Part shown: positions 52,612 to 62,052 of the stretch, in pieces | How positions within the stretch are numbered: position 1 is the stretch's first letter | Layout of the letters: each line of letters starts with the position of its first letter | Origin: Fimbriiglobus ruber | GTDB taxonomy: Bacteria; Planctomycetota; Planctomycetia; Gemmatales; Gemmataceae | Direction of reading: 5' to 3' | NCBI RefSeq assembly: GCF_002197845.1 | Contig: NZ_NIDE01000008.1 | Location: 372,001 to 436,000 of the forward strand | DNA length: 64,000 bases | Made by a program: the position numbers and the translations under genes | The notes under the pieces: model-generated | Seen by the model: only the letters and a program-made list of their open reading frames with translations | Told to the model about the DNA's origin: nothing | Databases searched by the model: none

Positions 52612-52684
52612 TGACCCTGCGGGGATTCGAACCCCGGTCCCTACCTTGAAAGGGTAGTGTCCTAGGCCTCTAGACGACAGGGCC
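52612..52684 (-). tRNA. tRNA-Glu (anticodon TTC)
   Basis: A 73-nt cloverleaf. The acceptor stem GGCCCTG pairs with CAGGGTC (one G-U), the D-arm contains TCTAGAGGCCTAGGA, the anticodon stem is CTACC/GGTAG with loop CTTTCAA (TTC anticodon), and the T-arm is CCGGGGTTCGAATCCCCG. The discriminator is A and CCA is not encoded. Confidence 0.93.
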
Positions 52685-53019
52685 ATTGCGATTGCCCGGC
52701 AACCACACGCTAGGACTCCGTATTTGTAAGGGGCACCCCCGCCACCGTCAACCCGGGATGGCGAAGGTTTGCGTCAAATCGGCGCGGGGAGGCCACGATC
52801 GCGCCACCGCGGAACGCGAACGGCAGCCACCGGATAGGCGATTCGACCGCTATCGCCCGAAGACCGGCGCCGGGGTGCGATCGACGACGACTGATTTGCG
52901 AAAAAGATGAATCCCTTTTCCGGGTAGCTCCTTCTAACCACCAGTCGTAGTTGTCGGTGACACCGAACGCGTCTTGCGTACAATAAAACGAAGTCGCGTC
53001 CGATCCGAAGGAGAAACAG
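52685..53019. other. Gap between tRNA-Glu and thioredoxin gene
   Basis: This 335-bp stretch holds the promoters of the divergent tRNA-Glu and trxA genes, but I cannot place them firmly. A TACAAT at 52978-52983 could be a -10 for trxA, without a matching -35 at 16-18 bp. No other gene seen. Confidence 0.4.
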
Positions 53020-53349
53020 ATGGCCAGTCCGAATGTCCTCGAACTCACCACGGACAATTTCGAGCAAGAAGTGAACAGCGGGACGCTCGTCGTCGCGGAC
53101 TTCTGGGCGCCGTGGTGCGGCCCGTGCCGCCAATTGTCCCCGGTCATCGACCGGCTCGCGGACCAGTTCGCCGGTAAGGTCAAGGTCGGCAAAGTGAACG
53201 TGGACGAGAATAGCGACCTCGCGATCAAGTACGACGTGGCCACGATCCCCCGCGTTCTGATGTTCAAGGGCGGGGATCAACCCGTGTTCCAACACGTCGG
53301 CACGATCTCGGACGCCGAACTGTCGCAGGTCATCAACCAACACCTGTAA
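53020..53349 (+). CDS. trxA: Thioredoxin
   Basis: A 109-residue single-domain thioredoxin, the usual length. It has VVADFWAPWCGPCRQLSPVIDRLA with the WCGPC redox site (about residues 31-35), VNVDENSDLAIKYDV and the cis-Pro loop ATIPRVLMFKGG. It is a cytoplasmic disulfide reductase and a likely electron donor for peroxidases and ribonucleotide reductase. AAGGAG lies nine bases before the ATG. It is the only gene between tRNA-Glu and a long palindrome. Confidence 0.96.
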   Translation: MASPNVLELTTDNFEQEVNSGTLVVADFWAPWCGPCRQLSPVIDRLADQFAGKVKVGKVNVDENSDLAIKYDVATIPRVLMFKGGDQPVFQHVGTISDAELSQVINQHL

Positions 53350-53365
53350 GCCGATTGTCGGGCGC

Positions 53366-53452
53366 CAAATTTGGAGTGCGGCGCTTTACCGCCGCTTTTG
53401 CCTTTTAAAAAGCCAAGGCAAAGCGGCGGTAAAGCGCCGCACTCCAAATTTG
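53366..53452. repeat. Long perfect palindrome (MITE/REP-like) after trxA
   Basis: Two 33-bp arms (53366-53398 and 53420-53452) are perfect inverted copies around a 21-bp loop. The RNA would fold into a very stable hairpin and could terminate trxA transcription. The length and perfection suggest a mobile repeat. Confidence 0.75.
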
Positions 53453-53606
53453 CGCACTCTACCGGGGCAAAGTTTCTTTTGCCGCCCCAGACTCCCTTCC
53501 TTGACCAGTTTGCCGCGTCTGCCCGTCAACTTGAGCTGATCTCAATTCTTTCGATTTCCCGGCCGATAAAGAATGCGGGTTGTTCCGTTCGGGCGGGGAG
53601 CGCGCC

Positions 53607-55817
53607 ATGTCCGAAGTTGCTGCACAAATGGTCGACGGCGAATTGATTGTCCAAAACGGGAAGCACGCGGGGACTAAAGTCCCGCTCGTCGCCCCCGTTA
53701 TGGTGATCGGCCAGGCCGAGCAGTGCGACGCGCGACTCATGGGCCAGGGCGTCGGCCCGGTCCACTGCTTCGTGACCCTGACCCCCGACGGCCCGGCTCT
53801 GCGGTCCTGGTATCCGGACGAAACTCTCGTCAACGGCACGCCGACCGCGGCCGCCCTGCTCAAGAACGGCGACGACCTCAAGGTCGGCCCGTGCGTCTTC
53901 CGCGTGGCCTGGTACGCCGACGCGCTGGTCTCGCTCGTTCCCGTCCCGCCGCCCGCACCACCCGTCGTCCAACAGCCCTTGGAGACCGGTCCTGCCACAT
54001 ACGATTTAAGCGAGCGGGTTGGCCCGTCGTCGGAAGAAGTCGCGAAACTCGCCGCTTTACTAGCTTCCCGCCGGCAGCACGTCGCCACTTTGTTCGAGGA
54101 GCTCGCCGCCCAGCGAGAAGAACTCCGCCAGCACCGGGCCAAGGAGAAAGCGGCCACGGCGGCTGACCGGGCCGAGGCCAAGCAGATGCGGATCCAGCTG
54201 GACCGCATGCGGCACGCCGCCCGTGCCCAGCGGATTCGCGCCAAAAAGGTGTATGCCCGCTTCCTCCGCCGGCTCAAAGCCCGCTGGGCCACCGAGCGCC
54301 TGGCCGTCGCCGCGGAACGCGAGGGCGTGGACGCGGTCCGCCGCCGACTGACCGACGAGATGGCCCGCTTCGAGGCGGACCGAGAGCAAGTCGCCGCCAC
54401 CGCCGGCTCTTACCGCGAGCAGCTGCAATCCGCCTGGGAGATGGTCACAAAAGGGCGGACCCAACTCGCACAAGAACGCAGCGAAACGATGGCCGCTCTG
54501 GAAAGTGAGCGGGAGCGTCTGACCGCGCAGGCGGCCGATCTTGCCGCACGCGAGGAGAACCTCGAAGTCATCCGGTTGGAAGTCACAACGCGGTCCGAGC
54601 GAATCCTTGGAGAAATCACGAGACTGGAAACCCGGGCCGCGAACGCCCGAGCCGTCGTCCGGCAACTGGAAACCGAGCGGGAAGCCCTCGAAGCCGGGGG
54701 TGTTGCGGCTACAGTCACTCAGGGCGTTTCTCTTCTTCCTGTGGAAGCCGAGCGGGTTCCGCTCACCGGACCGATGACCCGTGGGACGGACGAGTTCCTG
54801 ACCGATTTGATGACGCAACAGCGCGATCTCGACCGCGAACGGCACGGCTTCGCCCGCGTCCGCCAGGAACTCGAACGCCGGGCCGCCGACCTGCACGACC
54901 AGCGGATGGTGGTCGCCGAACAAATGGCCGCGATCGCCGTCGCCCGGCAGCTGTGGCAGACGGCCGAGTACCGCGCCGTCGACGAACTCGAAACCCTGGC
55001 TCGCGGGCTCGACGTCCGGGAGCGGGATCTGAACGCCCAGTCCGGCGAACTCGCACGGACGGACGCGACCCGCCAGCGCCGGGAGAAAGAACTCCAGGAG
55101 CTTCGCGAAAAACTCGAAACGTGGCAGACCGAGCTGACCGACCGCGTCCAACAAGCCATCGCCGACCGGGAACTGCAACGTGTCGAACTCGCGACCAAGC
55201 GGGAACACTTGACGAAGTGGGAAGCCTCGCTCGATAAACTGTGTCGCAAGTGGTCCGCGGCCCGCGAACAGGAAGCCGTGTTGTTGCAGGGCGAGCTTTC
55301 GCAATGGTTTGCCACGCGGGCCCGGTCTCAGGCCCGGCTCGCGGAACTCGATCAGACCCGCGACCAACTCCTCGCCGACGCCACGCGGGTCGCCGCCCAG
55401 TCGATCGCGGTCGAGCAAGTTCAGCAGGAGATGTCTACCGGCTCGCGCGGCCCGCTGGCAGTCCGGCGGCTCCGGGTGCTGCGGAAGCACTGGGAAAAAC
55501 AGTTCACGCGAGCCCGCCGCGATATCGACGCCCGCCGGGCCGCGCTCGCGAATGAGTTGTCGGCCGCGGAAGTTCGGTATCGCGATTTGACCCGCGTGTT
55601 GACGGAAGCGGTCACGCAGCGGGCCGCGGTGGCAGAGGCCGAGCAGTTCGCCGAAGCCGCGCGGGCGGTGAAGGAGCGGGAACTCGAAGACCGCGCGGTG
55701 ATCTTGTCGCTGGAAGCCGAGCGAGCCCGGCGGGCGGGCGAGCCGGTGATGCTCCGCCTGGTGAAGCCGGAAGACAGCGGCATCGCGGGCGTGATCGAAC
55801 TCCGCCGGGCCGGGTGA
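53607..55817 (+). CDS. FHA-domain protein with a long coiled coil
   Basis: A 736-residue protein from ATG 53607 (GGGGAG just upstream). The N-terminus is a forkhead-associated domain (about residues 15-110: VPLVAPVMVIGQAEQCDARL, GVGPVHCFVTLTPDGPAL, LVNGTPTAAALLKNGDDLKVG). FHA domains bind phosphothreonine peptides, although the usual Ser-x-x-His is here GPVHC. After a Pro-rich linker, residues about 145-720 are continuous Glu/Arg/Ala/Gln-rich coiled coil, with no membrane segment. It is a candidate scaffold reading phosphorylation by kinases such as those at 43-52 kb (inference). Confidence 0.82.
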   Translation: MSEVAAQMVDGELIVQNGKHAGTKVPLVAPVMVIGQAEQCDARLMGQGVGPVHCFVTLTPDGPALRSWYPDETLVNGTPTAAALLKNGDDLKVGPCVFRVAWYADALVSLVPVPPPAPPVVQQPLETGPATYDLSERVGPSSEEVAKLAALLASRRQHVATLFEELAAQREELRQHRAKEKAATAADRAEAKQMRIQLDRMRHAARAQRIRAKKVYARFLRRLKARWATERLAVAAEREGVDAVRRRLTDEMARFEADREQVAATAGSYREQLQSAWEMVTKGRTQLAQERSETMAALESERERLTAQAADLAAREENLEVIRLEVTTRSERILGEITRLETRAANARAVVRQLETEREALEAGGVAATVTQGVSLLPVEAERVPLTGPMTRGTDEFLTDLMTQQRDLDRERHGFARVRQELERRAADLHDQRMVVAEQMAAIAVARQLWQTAEYRAVDELETLARGLDVRERDLNAQSGELARTDATRQRREKELQELREKLETWQTELTDRVQQAIADRELQRVELATKREHLTKWEASLDKLCRKWSAAREQEAVLLQGELSQWFATRARSQARLAELDQTRDQLLADATRVAAQSIAVEQVQQEMSTGSRGPLAVRRLRVLRKHWEKQFTRARRDIDARRAALANELSAAEVRYRDLTRVLTEAVTQRAAVAEAEQFAEAARAVKERELEDRAVILSLEAERARRAGEPVMLRLVKPEDSGIAGVIELRRAG

Positions 55818-56421
55818 GGAAGCAATTGCGGAAGCACGTCGAGACATCTTGCTCGGCGTGATCGGCGGAGCGTGGGTTGGGAATCACGGGGCAGCGGGAT
55901 ACTGCTGCCCCTCCCTGACAGCAGCCCGGCCGGTCGCGAACATGGCCAGCCAGTCCGCCTGCTCAAATTGTAAGCACAGGAGACGTGCTGTTGGGTTTGG
56001 GAGATGGGAAATGCGCGCCTGTAGCTGAAGTCTGATTCTTGTGTCCGTAAAAGTCTTGACAGCCATTTCCCTGTATTTCGGGGCTCGGATGAGTCCAGTC
56101 CTTTGTCGATCTGAAATTCTGCAATAAATCTTGTCGACATGCTTTTTCAGACTCTGGTCTGAAAAATGGCCAAAAACCATCCCGTCCGATGGCAAATATT
56201 TTCTCGCGAACGCAATTCTTTCAGGTCTCACATACCGCAAATCGTCTCCGATTGTTCTAACGCATAAAATTCATACGGTTTTTCGTTGACACCTCATACG
56301 GACGAACTACGTCCTTCATGTGCTTACAACCGCGGCAGGTCTCTCGTTGTGGACCAGCGAGTGCGGCAAAGTGGCATGCTGACCGTGACCTGATTGCGTT
56401 GACAGAAGGAGATTGCGAGAC
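55818..56421. other. 604-bp intergenic region, AT-richer, with a perfect hairpin
   Basis: No gene is supported. TTTTTCAGAC (56143-56152) and its complement (56157-56166) form a 10-bp hairpin with loop TCTG; the T run precedes the stem on either strand, so it is not a normal terminator. TTGACA at 56286-56291 has no -10 at 17 bp. AAGGAG at 56407-56412 is the ribosome-binding site of the next gene. Confidence 0.45.
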
Positions 56422-57456
56422 ATGAGTTCGTCCCGTGCCAGGAATCGGCGGGCGTTTACGTTGATTGAATTGCTGGTCGTGATCGCGATCATCGCGGTTC
56501 TCATCGGCTTGTTGTTGCCCGCGGTCCAGAAGGTCCGGGAGGCCGCCGCCCGCACGACGTGTGCGAACAATCTCAAGCAAATCGCGCTCGCGGCTCACGG
56601 GTACGAAAGCGCTAACGGGGCGTTGCCGCCGGGATACTTCGGGAACTCGACCGACCGGAATTACGGCGAAACCGGGTATTCGAGTACGAACGCGACTTAT
56701 GTGGGTACACTCGCCGTCATCCTGCCGCACCTCGAACAAAGCGCTTTGTATTCCCAGATCCCGTCCATTTTGTTCACGGACGGGACTTACCCTTCCGGCG
56801 GATTACCCGGTTGGTGGTCGCTCGCTCAGTCGTGGGCCGCGGCACAGGTGTCCGTCAAAACGTATCTCTGCCCGTCCGATCCGCAGTCCCGGCCGCAGGC
56901 CACGTTCGCGTACTGGTTGTTTGCCCAGTCCGACGCCACGGGTGCCGCCAGCGTGGGCTTCGCGTCCTGGCCGACGGACTACAACATGGCCAAGACCAAT
57001 TACGCGCCGGTCGGCGGGGCTTGCGGTAATCGGGCCAGCACCTCGTCTGCGTCGTTCGGGCCGAACGCCAACCTGGCGAAATACGCGGGCATCTTCTACG
57101 ACCGGAGCAAGACGACGTTCACCAGCATCACCGACGGCACCAGCAACACCCTGATGTTCGGCGAGGGGATGGCCGGTCCCGGGGCGGCCCCGACCTACCA
57201 GTGGCAATGGATGAGCCAGGGGCCGATCCCGACGCTGCTCGGTTTGAGCAACAACCAGTTAAGTACCAACGTGATGTATCGGTTCGGGAGCCGGCACACG
57301 GGAGTCTCGCAATTCTGCCTGGCTGATGGTTCTGTTCGGGCTCTAACGTCCGGCACGTCCAACCCGGCTCCGCCCGCGCCGACCGACTGGTGGACGTTCC
57401 AACAAATGGCGGGACGGGCGGACGGCGACGTTTTGTCGTCTTCGCTCATCAACTGA
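56422..57456 (+). CDS. DUF1559 pseudopilin-like protein
   Basis: A 344-residue protein. The N-terminus is a type IV pilin-like leader, RRAFTLIELLVVIAIIAVLI (cleavable before Phe with Glu at +5), followed by the planctomycete-specific LLPAVQKVREAAAR. The DUF1559 domain includes NNLKQIALAAHGYESANGALPPGY, LPHLEQ, a CPSD motif and, near the end, DGTSNTLMFGE and FCLADGSVRAL. These proteins are numerous in planctomycetes and are presumably handled by prepilin peptidase and exported. ATG at 56422 is chosen over TTG 56413 by spacing from AAGGAG. Confidence 0.93.
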   Translation: MSSSRARNRRAFTLIELLVVIAIIAVLIGLLLPAVQKVREAAARTTCANNLKQIALAAHGYESANGALPPGYFGNSTDRNYGETGYSSTNATYVGTLAVILPHLEQSALYSQIPSILFTDGTYPSGGLPGWWSLAQSWAAAQVSVKTYLCPSDPQSRPQATFAYWLFAQSDATGAASVGFASWPTDYNMAKTNYAPVGGACGNRASTSSASFGPNANLAKYAGIFYDRSKTTFTSITDGTSNTLMFGEGMAGPGAAPTYQWQWMSQGPIPTLLGLSNNQLSTNVMYRFGSRHTGVSQFCLADGSVRALTSGTSNPAPPAPTDWWTFQQMAGRADGDVLSSSLIN

Positions 57457-57512
57457 CCAGCAATCGACGTTGCTCCACCCATCCAAGTGAATGATTTAAC
57501 GTGAGGCTTCGA

Positions 57513-57749
57513 ATGACGATGTTCCGGCGAGTAATCCAAACGACTGTAGCTCCCGTTGTGGCGGTATTGCTCGCGATCGGTTCGACCGGGTGTGGTGCGC
57601 GGTCCAAATCCGGGGTCGCTGACGTTACTCCGCAACCGCCCGAACTCACGGTTGTCGCGCCGGTGGCACCAGGCAAACCCGGGTCGAAAACCAACGTCGA
57701 TAAGGCGCCCGGCACGCAGATGTCGAACGCCAAGACCGGCGACTACTGA
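57513..57749 (+). CDS. Small putative lipoprotein
   Basis: A 78-residue protein from ATG 57513 (GAGG upstream; GTG 57501 and ATG 57519 are alternatives). It has a hydrophobic signal segment (TTVAPVVAVLLAIG) ending in STGC, a likely lipid-attached Cys, then a Pro/Val/Lys-rich tail. It follows the DUF1559 gene by 56 bp, and a similar lipoprotein gene follows the second DUF1559 gene. Confidence 0.65.
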   Translation: MTMFRRVIQTTVAPVVAVLLAIGSTGCGARSKSGVADVTPQPPELTVVAPVAPGKPGSKTNVDKAPGTQMSNAKTGDY

Positions 57750-57760
57750 GGACGTGATCG

Positions 57761-58975
57761 CTATTTCCGCACGGCCCCGCCGTTGATGCGGATCGTTTGC
57801 CCGGTGATGTACGCCGCGGCTGGCGACGCGAGCCATACGGCGGTCGCCGCGACATCTTCTGGCAGCCCCCAGACGCGGAGCGGCGTTTCCCGCCGGACGC
57901 GCTCCTGCCAGCCCAGCGGCGCGGTTTCGCCCCACGCGGTACGGACCCAGCCCGGGGCGAGACAATTCACCCGCACTTCGGGGGCGAGGCTCAGTGCCAG
58001 GCTCCGCGTGAAGGCCATCACCGCGCCTTTGACTGCCGCGAATAGTTCGCCACTATCTCCTTCCATTCCCGTCTCGGCCTGATCCCAGCCCACAGTCAAA
58101 ATGACGCCCCGGCCGCGGGTTTTCATCCGCGAACCGATCGCCCGTGCCAGCCGCATCGTGGCTTTCAAATCGACCGCCAGGAGTTCATCGAGTTTCTTCT
58201 CGAACGGCCATCTCGCGGCTTCGCCCGTCAACGTGTCCGCGCCCGCGTTGCAAACAAGAATATCGAGGCCATCGGCCCAGGATTCCGTTGCCAGGCGGTC
58301 GACTTCGGCCGGGTCGCGTAGGTCGGCCGCGACATACGCCGAGCCCCACTCGGGTCGTGGCCACCGGCCGTGTCGAACGACATCTGCCCCATTCAAAGTG
58401 AACGCAGCCGCAATGGCGGCGCCGATACCGCTTGTCGATCCGGTCACCAGCGTTCGCATCCCGGCGAGCAGCGTCGATGTCGCTTCCGCAGATACTTTTG
58501 TCACGGAAACCGTTGGGTCAGACAGCGCGGCCAACAATTCTCTTACCGTCTTTCCCAGACCCAGATGAAGTGCATCCGGCGCGATTTCCGCGAGGGGAAT
58601 GAGTACGAACGCCCGCTCGTGCAACCGCGGGTGTGGAACTACTAGCGTCGGGGAATCGATGACGTGATCGGTGTATAAGAGCAGATCGAGATCGAGTGTG
58701 CGAGGGCCGTCGCGTACTACCCGCACGCGGCCGAATTGATGTTCGATCACGTGCAGAAAAGCGAGAAGATCCTGGGGGTTCAGATCTGTCTCGATCGTGG
58801 CAGCAGCGTTGAGATAGGCTCCCTGCCCGGACGGACCGCCGACAGGTTCGGTCTCGTAATAAGACGAGACGGCTAATACCCGCGTTCCCGGCTCGGACCG
58901 CAACCGACGGACGGCCGCGTCCAGAGTCGCGCGGCGGTCGCCGAGATTCGCCCCAAGAGCAATGTGCGCAATCAT
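57761..58975 (-). CDS. folK: Fused HPPK (folate pathway) and short-chain dehydrogenase-like protein
   Basis: A 404-residue fusion. Residues 1-165 are a complete 6-hydroxymethyl-dihydropterin pyrophosphokinase: IALGANLGDR, SSYYETEPVGG, and the signature RDGPRTLDLDLLLY. It makes the diphosphate needed for dihydropteroate synthesis. Residues about 173-404 form an SDR: LVTGSTSGIGAAIAAAF, VCNAGAD, ...NCLAPGWVRTAW and ITGQTIRINGG. At the catalytic site, however, the usual Tyr-x-x-x-Lys is Phe-Ala-Ala-Val-Lys, so reductase activity is doubtful. SDRs of the PTR1/FolM class reduce pterins, which may explain the fusion (inference). A terminator separates it from the gene upstream. Confidence 0.88.
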   Translation of the reverse strand: MIAHIALGANLGDRRATLDAAVRRLRSEPGTRVLAVSSYYETEPVGGPSGQGAYLNAAATIETDLNPQDLLAFLHVIEHQFGRVRVVRDGPRTLDLDLLLYTDHVIDSPTLVVPHPRLHERAFVLIPLAEIAPDALHLGLGKTVRELLAALSDPTVSVTKVSAEATSTLLAGMRTLVTGSTSGIGAAIAAAFTLNGADVVRHGRWPRPEWGSAYVAADLRDPAEVDRLATESWADGLDILVCNAGADTLTGEAARWPFEKKLDELLAVDLKATMRLARAIGSRMKTRGRGVILTVGWDQAETGMEGDSGELFAAVKGAVMAFTRSLALSLAPEVRVNCLAPGWVRTAWGETAPLGWQERVRRETPLRVWGLPEDVAATAVWLASPAAAYITGQTIRINGGAVRK

Positions 58976-58985
58976 GATGAAAATG

Positions 58986-59025
58986 AAAAAGGAAAACCAA
59001 CAATCTGTTTGGTTTTCCCTTTTTT
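58986..59025 (-). terminator. Intrinsic terminator of the small basic protein gene
   Basis: AAAAAGGAAAACCAA (58986-59000) pairs with TTGGTTTTCCC and the T run at 59009-59025; on the minus strand the stem ends in TTTTT. It lies between the small basic protein stop and the folK start. Confidence 0.65.
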
Positions 59026-59048
59026 AATTTTTAACTTTTAATTTTTAA

Positions 59049-59279
59049 CTACTTCTTGCCGCCCTTGGTCTCGGTAGCCGCGGCATCGCCTTCGGCCGCC
59101 TTCTCTTTCTTCTTCTTCAACACGACTTTCACGACGCGGGTCTTGGGCAGGCCGAACGGGCTCCGCTCGTTGCCCCACTTGCCGTCTTCCATCATCTTCA
59201 GAATGCGTTCGGACCGCTTCATGACGCAGCGGGTCCGGGTCATCCCGCCCTTGCGCTTTAGGCTCTTGTCGATGGACAT
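59049..59279 (-). CDS. Small basic protein (PVC-group family)
   Basis: A 76-residue, very basic protein from ATG 59279 (MSIDKSLKRKGGMTRTRCVM). It matches a short family conserved in Chlamydiae, Verrucomicrobia and Planctomycetes: KGGMTRTR, KRSERI, and SPFGLPKTRVVKV. The C-terminus is a Lys/Glu/Ala tail (KKKKEKAAEGDAAATETKGG). Function is unknown; basic charge and conservation suggest ribosome or RNA association. Confidence 0.8.
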   Translation of the reverse strand: MSIDKSLKRKGGMTRTRCVMKRSERILKMMEDGKWGNERSPFGLPKTRVVKVVLKKKKEKAAEGDAAATETKGGKK

Positions 59280-59437
59280 TTCAAAACCGGGGTCAGGAGG
59301 TTCGGGGTCAGGGGTCGGCACCTCTTCGCCCCCGACGTTCGTAAGATGTGATACTATAGCGGCCCCGGCCCCGCGGCAAGAACCGCCGTTCCGCGGTCTG
59401 AGTATTATCCCCGATCCTTTGACCCCCCGATCCCTCC

Positions 59438-60718
59438 ATGCGCGTGACGCTCGATTACGGCAAAACCGGCCTCGAAGTTTCCCTCCCGGACGACCGGCTT
59501 ATCGCGCCGCCGCTCGCCATCCGGGATGCCGCCCCGATGGCCGACCCGGCCGCCGCACTCGAAGCCGCCCTGGCAATCCCCGTCGGCACCAAACCGCTCG
59601 CGGAACTGGCGAAGGGCAAGAAGACGGCGTGTATCGTCATTTGCGACATCACCCGGCCCGTCCCGAACAAGATGATCCTGCCGCCGCTGTTGCGGACGAT
59701 CGAGGCCGCCGGCGTGCCGCGTGACGGGATCACCATCCTGATCGCCACCGGCCTGCACCGCCCGAACGAGGGCGAGGAACTGGTCGAACTCGTCGGCGAA
59801 GAGATTGCCCGGACCTACCGCTGCGTCAACCACCACGGGAAGGTGAACGAGGAACACGATTACCTCGGCACCACGGACAACGGCGTCCCCATCTGGATCG
59901 ACAACCGATACACCCGCGCCGAGTTAAAGATCACAACCGGCCTGATCGAACCGCACCTGATGGCCGGCTACAGCGGCGGCCGCAAACTGATCTGCCCGGG
60001 GATCGCCGGGTTGGAAACCGTAAAGGTGTGGCACGGGCCGAAGTTCCTCGAACACCCCAAGGCCGACTGCGGCATTCTTGAGGGGAACCCCGTCCACGAA
60101 GAAAACACGCTCATTGCTCTCAAGACCGGCTGCGACTTCATCGTGAACGTCTGCATCGACGGCAAACGTCGGGTGACCTGGCTCGGCGCCGGGGACATGC
60201 TCAAGGCGTGGGAGCAGGGCGTGAACTTCTGCCGGGAGGTCGTGAAGGCCGGCGTTCCCCAGGCGTGCGATGTAGTGGTCACGAGCTGCGCCGGCTACCC
60301 GCTCGACACGACCTGGTATCAGGCGGTAAAGGGCCTGACCGGGGCGTTACCCATCGTCAAGCAGGGGGGCACGATCGTCCTGGCCGCGAGCCTGACCGAG
60401 GGGCTCGGCAGCCCCGAGTTCCAGACGCTCCTTGCCGACAATCCGGACCTCAACGAGTTCAAACGGCGGATTATGGGGTCGGACTACTTCGTCATGGACC
60501 AGTGGCAGCTCGAAGAGCTTTGCAAGGTCGTGGCAAAGTGCAAGGTGAAGGTCGTTACCCACGGACTCTCGGCCGACACCCTGAAGACGTGCCACGTCGA
60601 GCCGGCACCGAGCGTTGAGCAGGCCGTTGCCGATTCGCTGGCCGAATACGGCTCGGCCGCGAAGGTCGCGGTCATTCCCAAGGGGCCGTACGTGCTGCCT
60701 TACGTGGTCGGGGCGTAG
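59438..60718 (+). CDS. larA: LarA-type (nickel-pincer) racemase or epimerase
   Basis: A 426-residue protein of the LarA family, of full length. It shows [25 protein letters not shown] (catalytic His), [18 protein letters not shown] (second catalytic His and the Lys that binds the pincer cofactor), and VWHG with a nickel-ligand His. These correspond to His108, His174, Lys184 and His200 of Lactiplantibacillus LarA by family alignment. LarA isomerises lactate; homologues racemise other 2-hydroxy acids, so the substrate is open. The larB, larC and larE genes needed for the cofactor are not in the window. Confidence 0.9.
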   Translation: MRVTLDYGKTGLEVSLPDDRLIAPPLAIRDAAPMADPAAALEAALAIPVGTKPLAELAKGKKTACIVICDITRPVPNKMILPPLLRTIEAAGVPRDGITILIATGLHRPNEGEELVELVGEEIARTYRCVNHHGKVNEEHDYLGTTDNGVPIWIDNRYTRAELKITTGLIEPHLMAGYSGGRKLICPGIAGLETVKVWHGPKFLEHPKADCGILEGNPVHEENTLIALKTGCDFIVNVCIDGKRRVTWLGAGDMLKAWEQGVNFCREVVKAGVPQACDVVVTSCAGYPLDTTWYQAVKGLTGALPIVKQGGTIVLAASLTEGLGSPEFQTLLADNPDLNEFKRRIMGSDYFVMDQWQLEELCKVVAKCKVKVVTHGLSADTLKTCHVEPAPSVEQAVADSLAEYGSAAKVAVIPKGPYVLPYVVGA

Positions 60719-60740
60719 CGATTAGATCGTCACTTGAGCT

Positions 60741-60782
60741 GGGCGCCGCACAATCTTGTTTGAGACTATGTGGTCGGCGCCC
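60741..60782 (+). terminator. Hairpin after the larA gene
   Basis: GGGCGCCG (60741-60748) and CGGCGCCC (60775-60782) pair, extended by CACA/TGTG with a small bulge. No T run follows. Confidence 0.4.
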
Positions 60783-60884
60783 GGCATCAAAGTTGAGCGT
60801 CGGTTCGGTTAGTGAGATTTGCTGAACATTTCGGGCTCAGCACATATCGATCGCATCGACTTCTGCACAATTCTGGATTCGTGA

Positions 60885-60913
60885 TTGACAGATCAAGACA
60901 AAAAGGCTTAAAT
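60885..60913 (+). promoter_or_regulatory. Sigma-70-like promoter of the second DUF1559 gene
   Basis: A perfect -35 TTGACA (60885-60890), an exact 17-bp spacer and TTAAAT (60908-60913, four of six matches) lie 53 bp before the ATG at 60966. Confidence 0.5.
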
Positions 60914-60965
60914 CGAATTTCGCCCGCTTCTTATTTAGTTCTCTCTTTTTCGTCGGAGTCCCTCC

Positions 60966-62018
60966 ATGCTTCTCCAATCTCGAACGGGGCCCGCGAGACC
61001 CCGGCGCGACGGCTTCACGCTAATCGAATTGCTGGTGGTGATCGCGATCATCGCGATTCTGATCGGGCTCCTTTTGCCCGCCGTGCAGAAGGTCCGCGAG
61101 GCCGCCGCGCGGGCGAAGTGCTCGAACAATTTGAAGCAAATCGGCCTCGCCCTCCAGGCCTATCACGACGTCTACGGGAAGTTCATGCCGGGCGGCGCGC
61201 AAGACGAGCGGCCGTTCGGGACGGACACCCAGGCCACCGGCGCGTCTTGGGGTAGCAGTTGGATGGTTTACATGCTCCCGTACATCGAACAGAACGCGCT
61301 CTACCAACAGTGGCAATTCGTCGGTAGCTCGGGTGCTTTTAACAACACGAACAACGCGGCGGCGAGCGGCGTTCAAATTCAGACTTACTTCTGCCCTTCC
61401 TCGCCCCTGCCGAAGTTCCCGGCCCAGAACCAGCCGACCGCCGCCACAGCCAACTACGTGGGGATTTCCGGCGCGGCCCCCGGTTTGATCACCGGATACA
61501 CGGAAACCCGCGTTAACACCCTCCCTTGCGGCGGCCTGATTTCGGCCGGCGGGATCCTCATCCCCAACGGCCAGCTGAACATGTCCTCCGTCACCGACGG
61601 CACGAGCAACACGATCACGTTCAGCGAGCAAGGGAACTACCTGACCGACACCAACAAGGTGAAGCAGGAATGGCGCGCGAGCCAGCCGTGGGGGTGGTAC
61701 TTGGGTGTGAAGAGTACGGGCATCCCGCCGAACTTCGATAACAACGGCGGCGACAACCGCGAGCCGAACCTGACGACCATCCGGTACCAGCTCGATTACA
61801 CGCCGCCCGCCGGCTGGGCCAACGACGTCGCGAACACCGGCGTCGGACAGACCGGCAACTGCGTGGGGGCGAACACACCGCTCAATTCGACGCATACCGG
61901 CGGGGTCAACGCGGCGTGGTGCGACGGTTCGGTCCGGTTCATCACCGATTCCACCACGCTCATGGTCCTCGCCCAAATCGCGACCCGCGACGACGGCATC
62001 CCCGTGACCCTTCCTTAA
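60966..62018 (+). CDS. DUF1559 pseudopilin-like protein (second)
   Basis: A 350-residue paralogue of the protein at 56422. The pilin-like leader is RRDGFTLIELLVVIAIIAIL, followed by LLPAVQKVREAAARAKCSNN. The DUF1559 part has HDVYGKFMPGG, LPYIEQNALYQQW, a CPSS motif, DGTSNTITFSEQG, and a C-terminal HTGGVNAAWCDGSVRFI. It is expected at the cell surface or in a pseudopilus. A strong terminator follows at 62053-62094. Confidence 0.93.
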   Translation: MLLQSRTGPARPRRDGFTLIELLVVIAIIAILIGLLLPAVQKVREAAARAKCSNNLKQIGLALQAYHDVYGKFMPGGAQDERPFGTDTQATGASWGSSWMVYMLPYIEQNALYQQWQFVGSSGAFNNTNNAAASGVQIQTYFCPSSPLPKFPAQNQPTAATANYVGISGAAPGLITGYTETRVNTLPCGGLISAGGILIPNGQLNMSSVTDGTSNTITFSEQGNYLTDTNKVKQEWRASQPWGWYLGVKSTGIPPNFDNNGGDNREPNLTTIRYQLDYTPPAGWANDVANTGVGQTGNCVGANTPLNSTHTGGVNAAWCDGSVRFITDSTTLMVLAQIATRDDGIPVTLP

Positions 62019-62052
62019 TTCGCAAATCCGCGTTCAACGCGCGGACATTTTA

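Noticed and set aside
56143-56166. Perfect 10-bp hairpin considered as terminator
   Set aside because: The T run precedes the stem on both strands, so it does not fit intrinsic termination.
55884-56240. A 118-codon minus-strand frame in the 604-bp gap
   Set aside because: No domain, no ribosome-binding site, and composition like the surrounding non-coding DNA.
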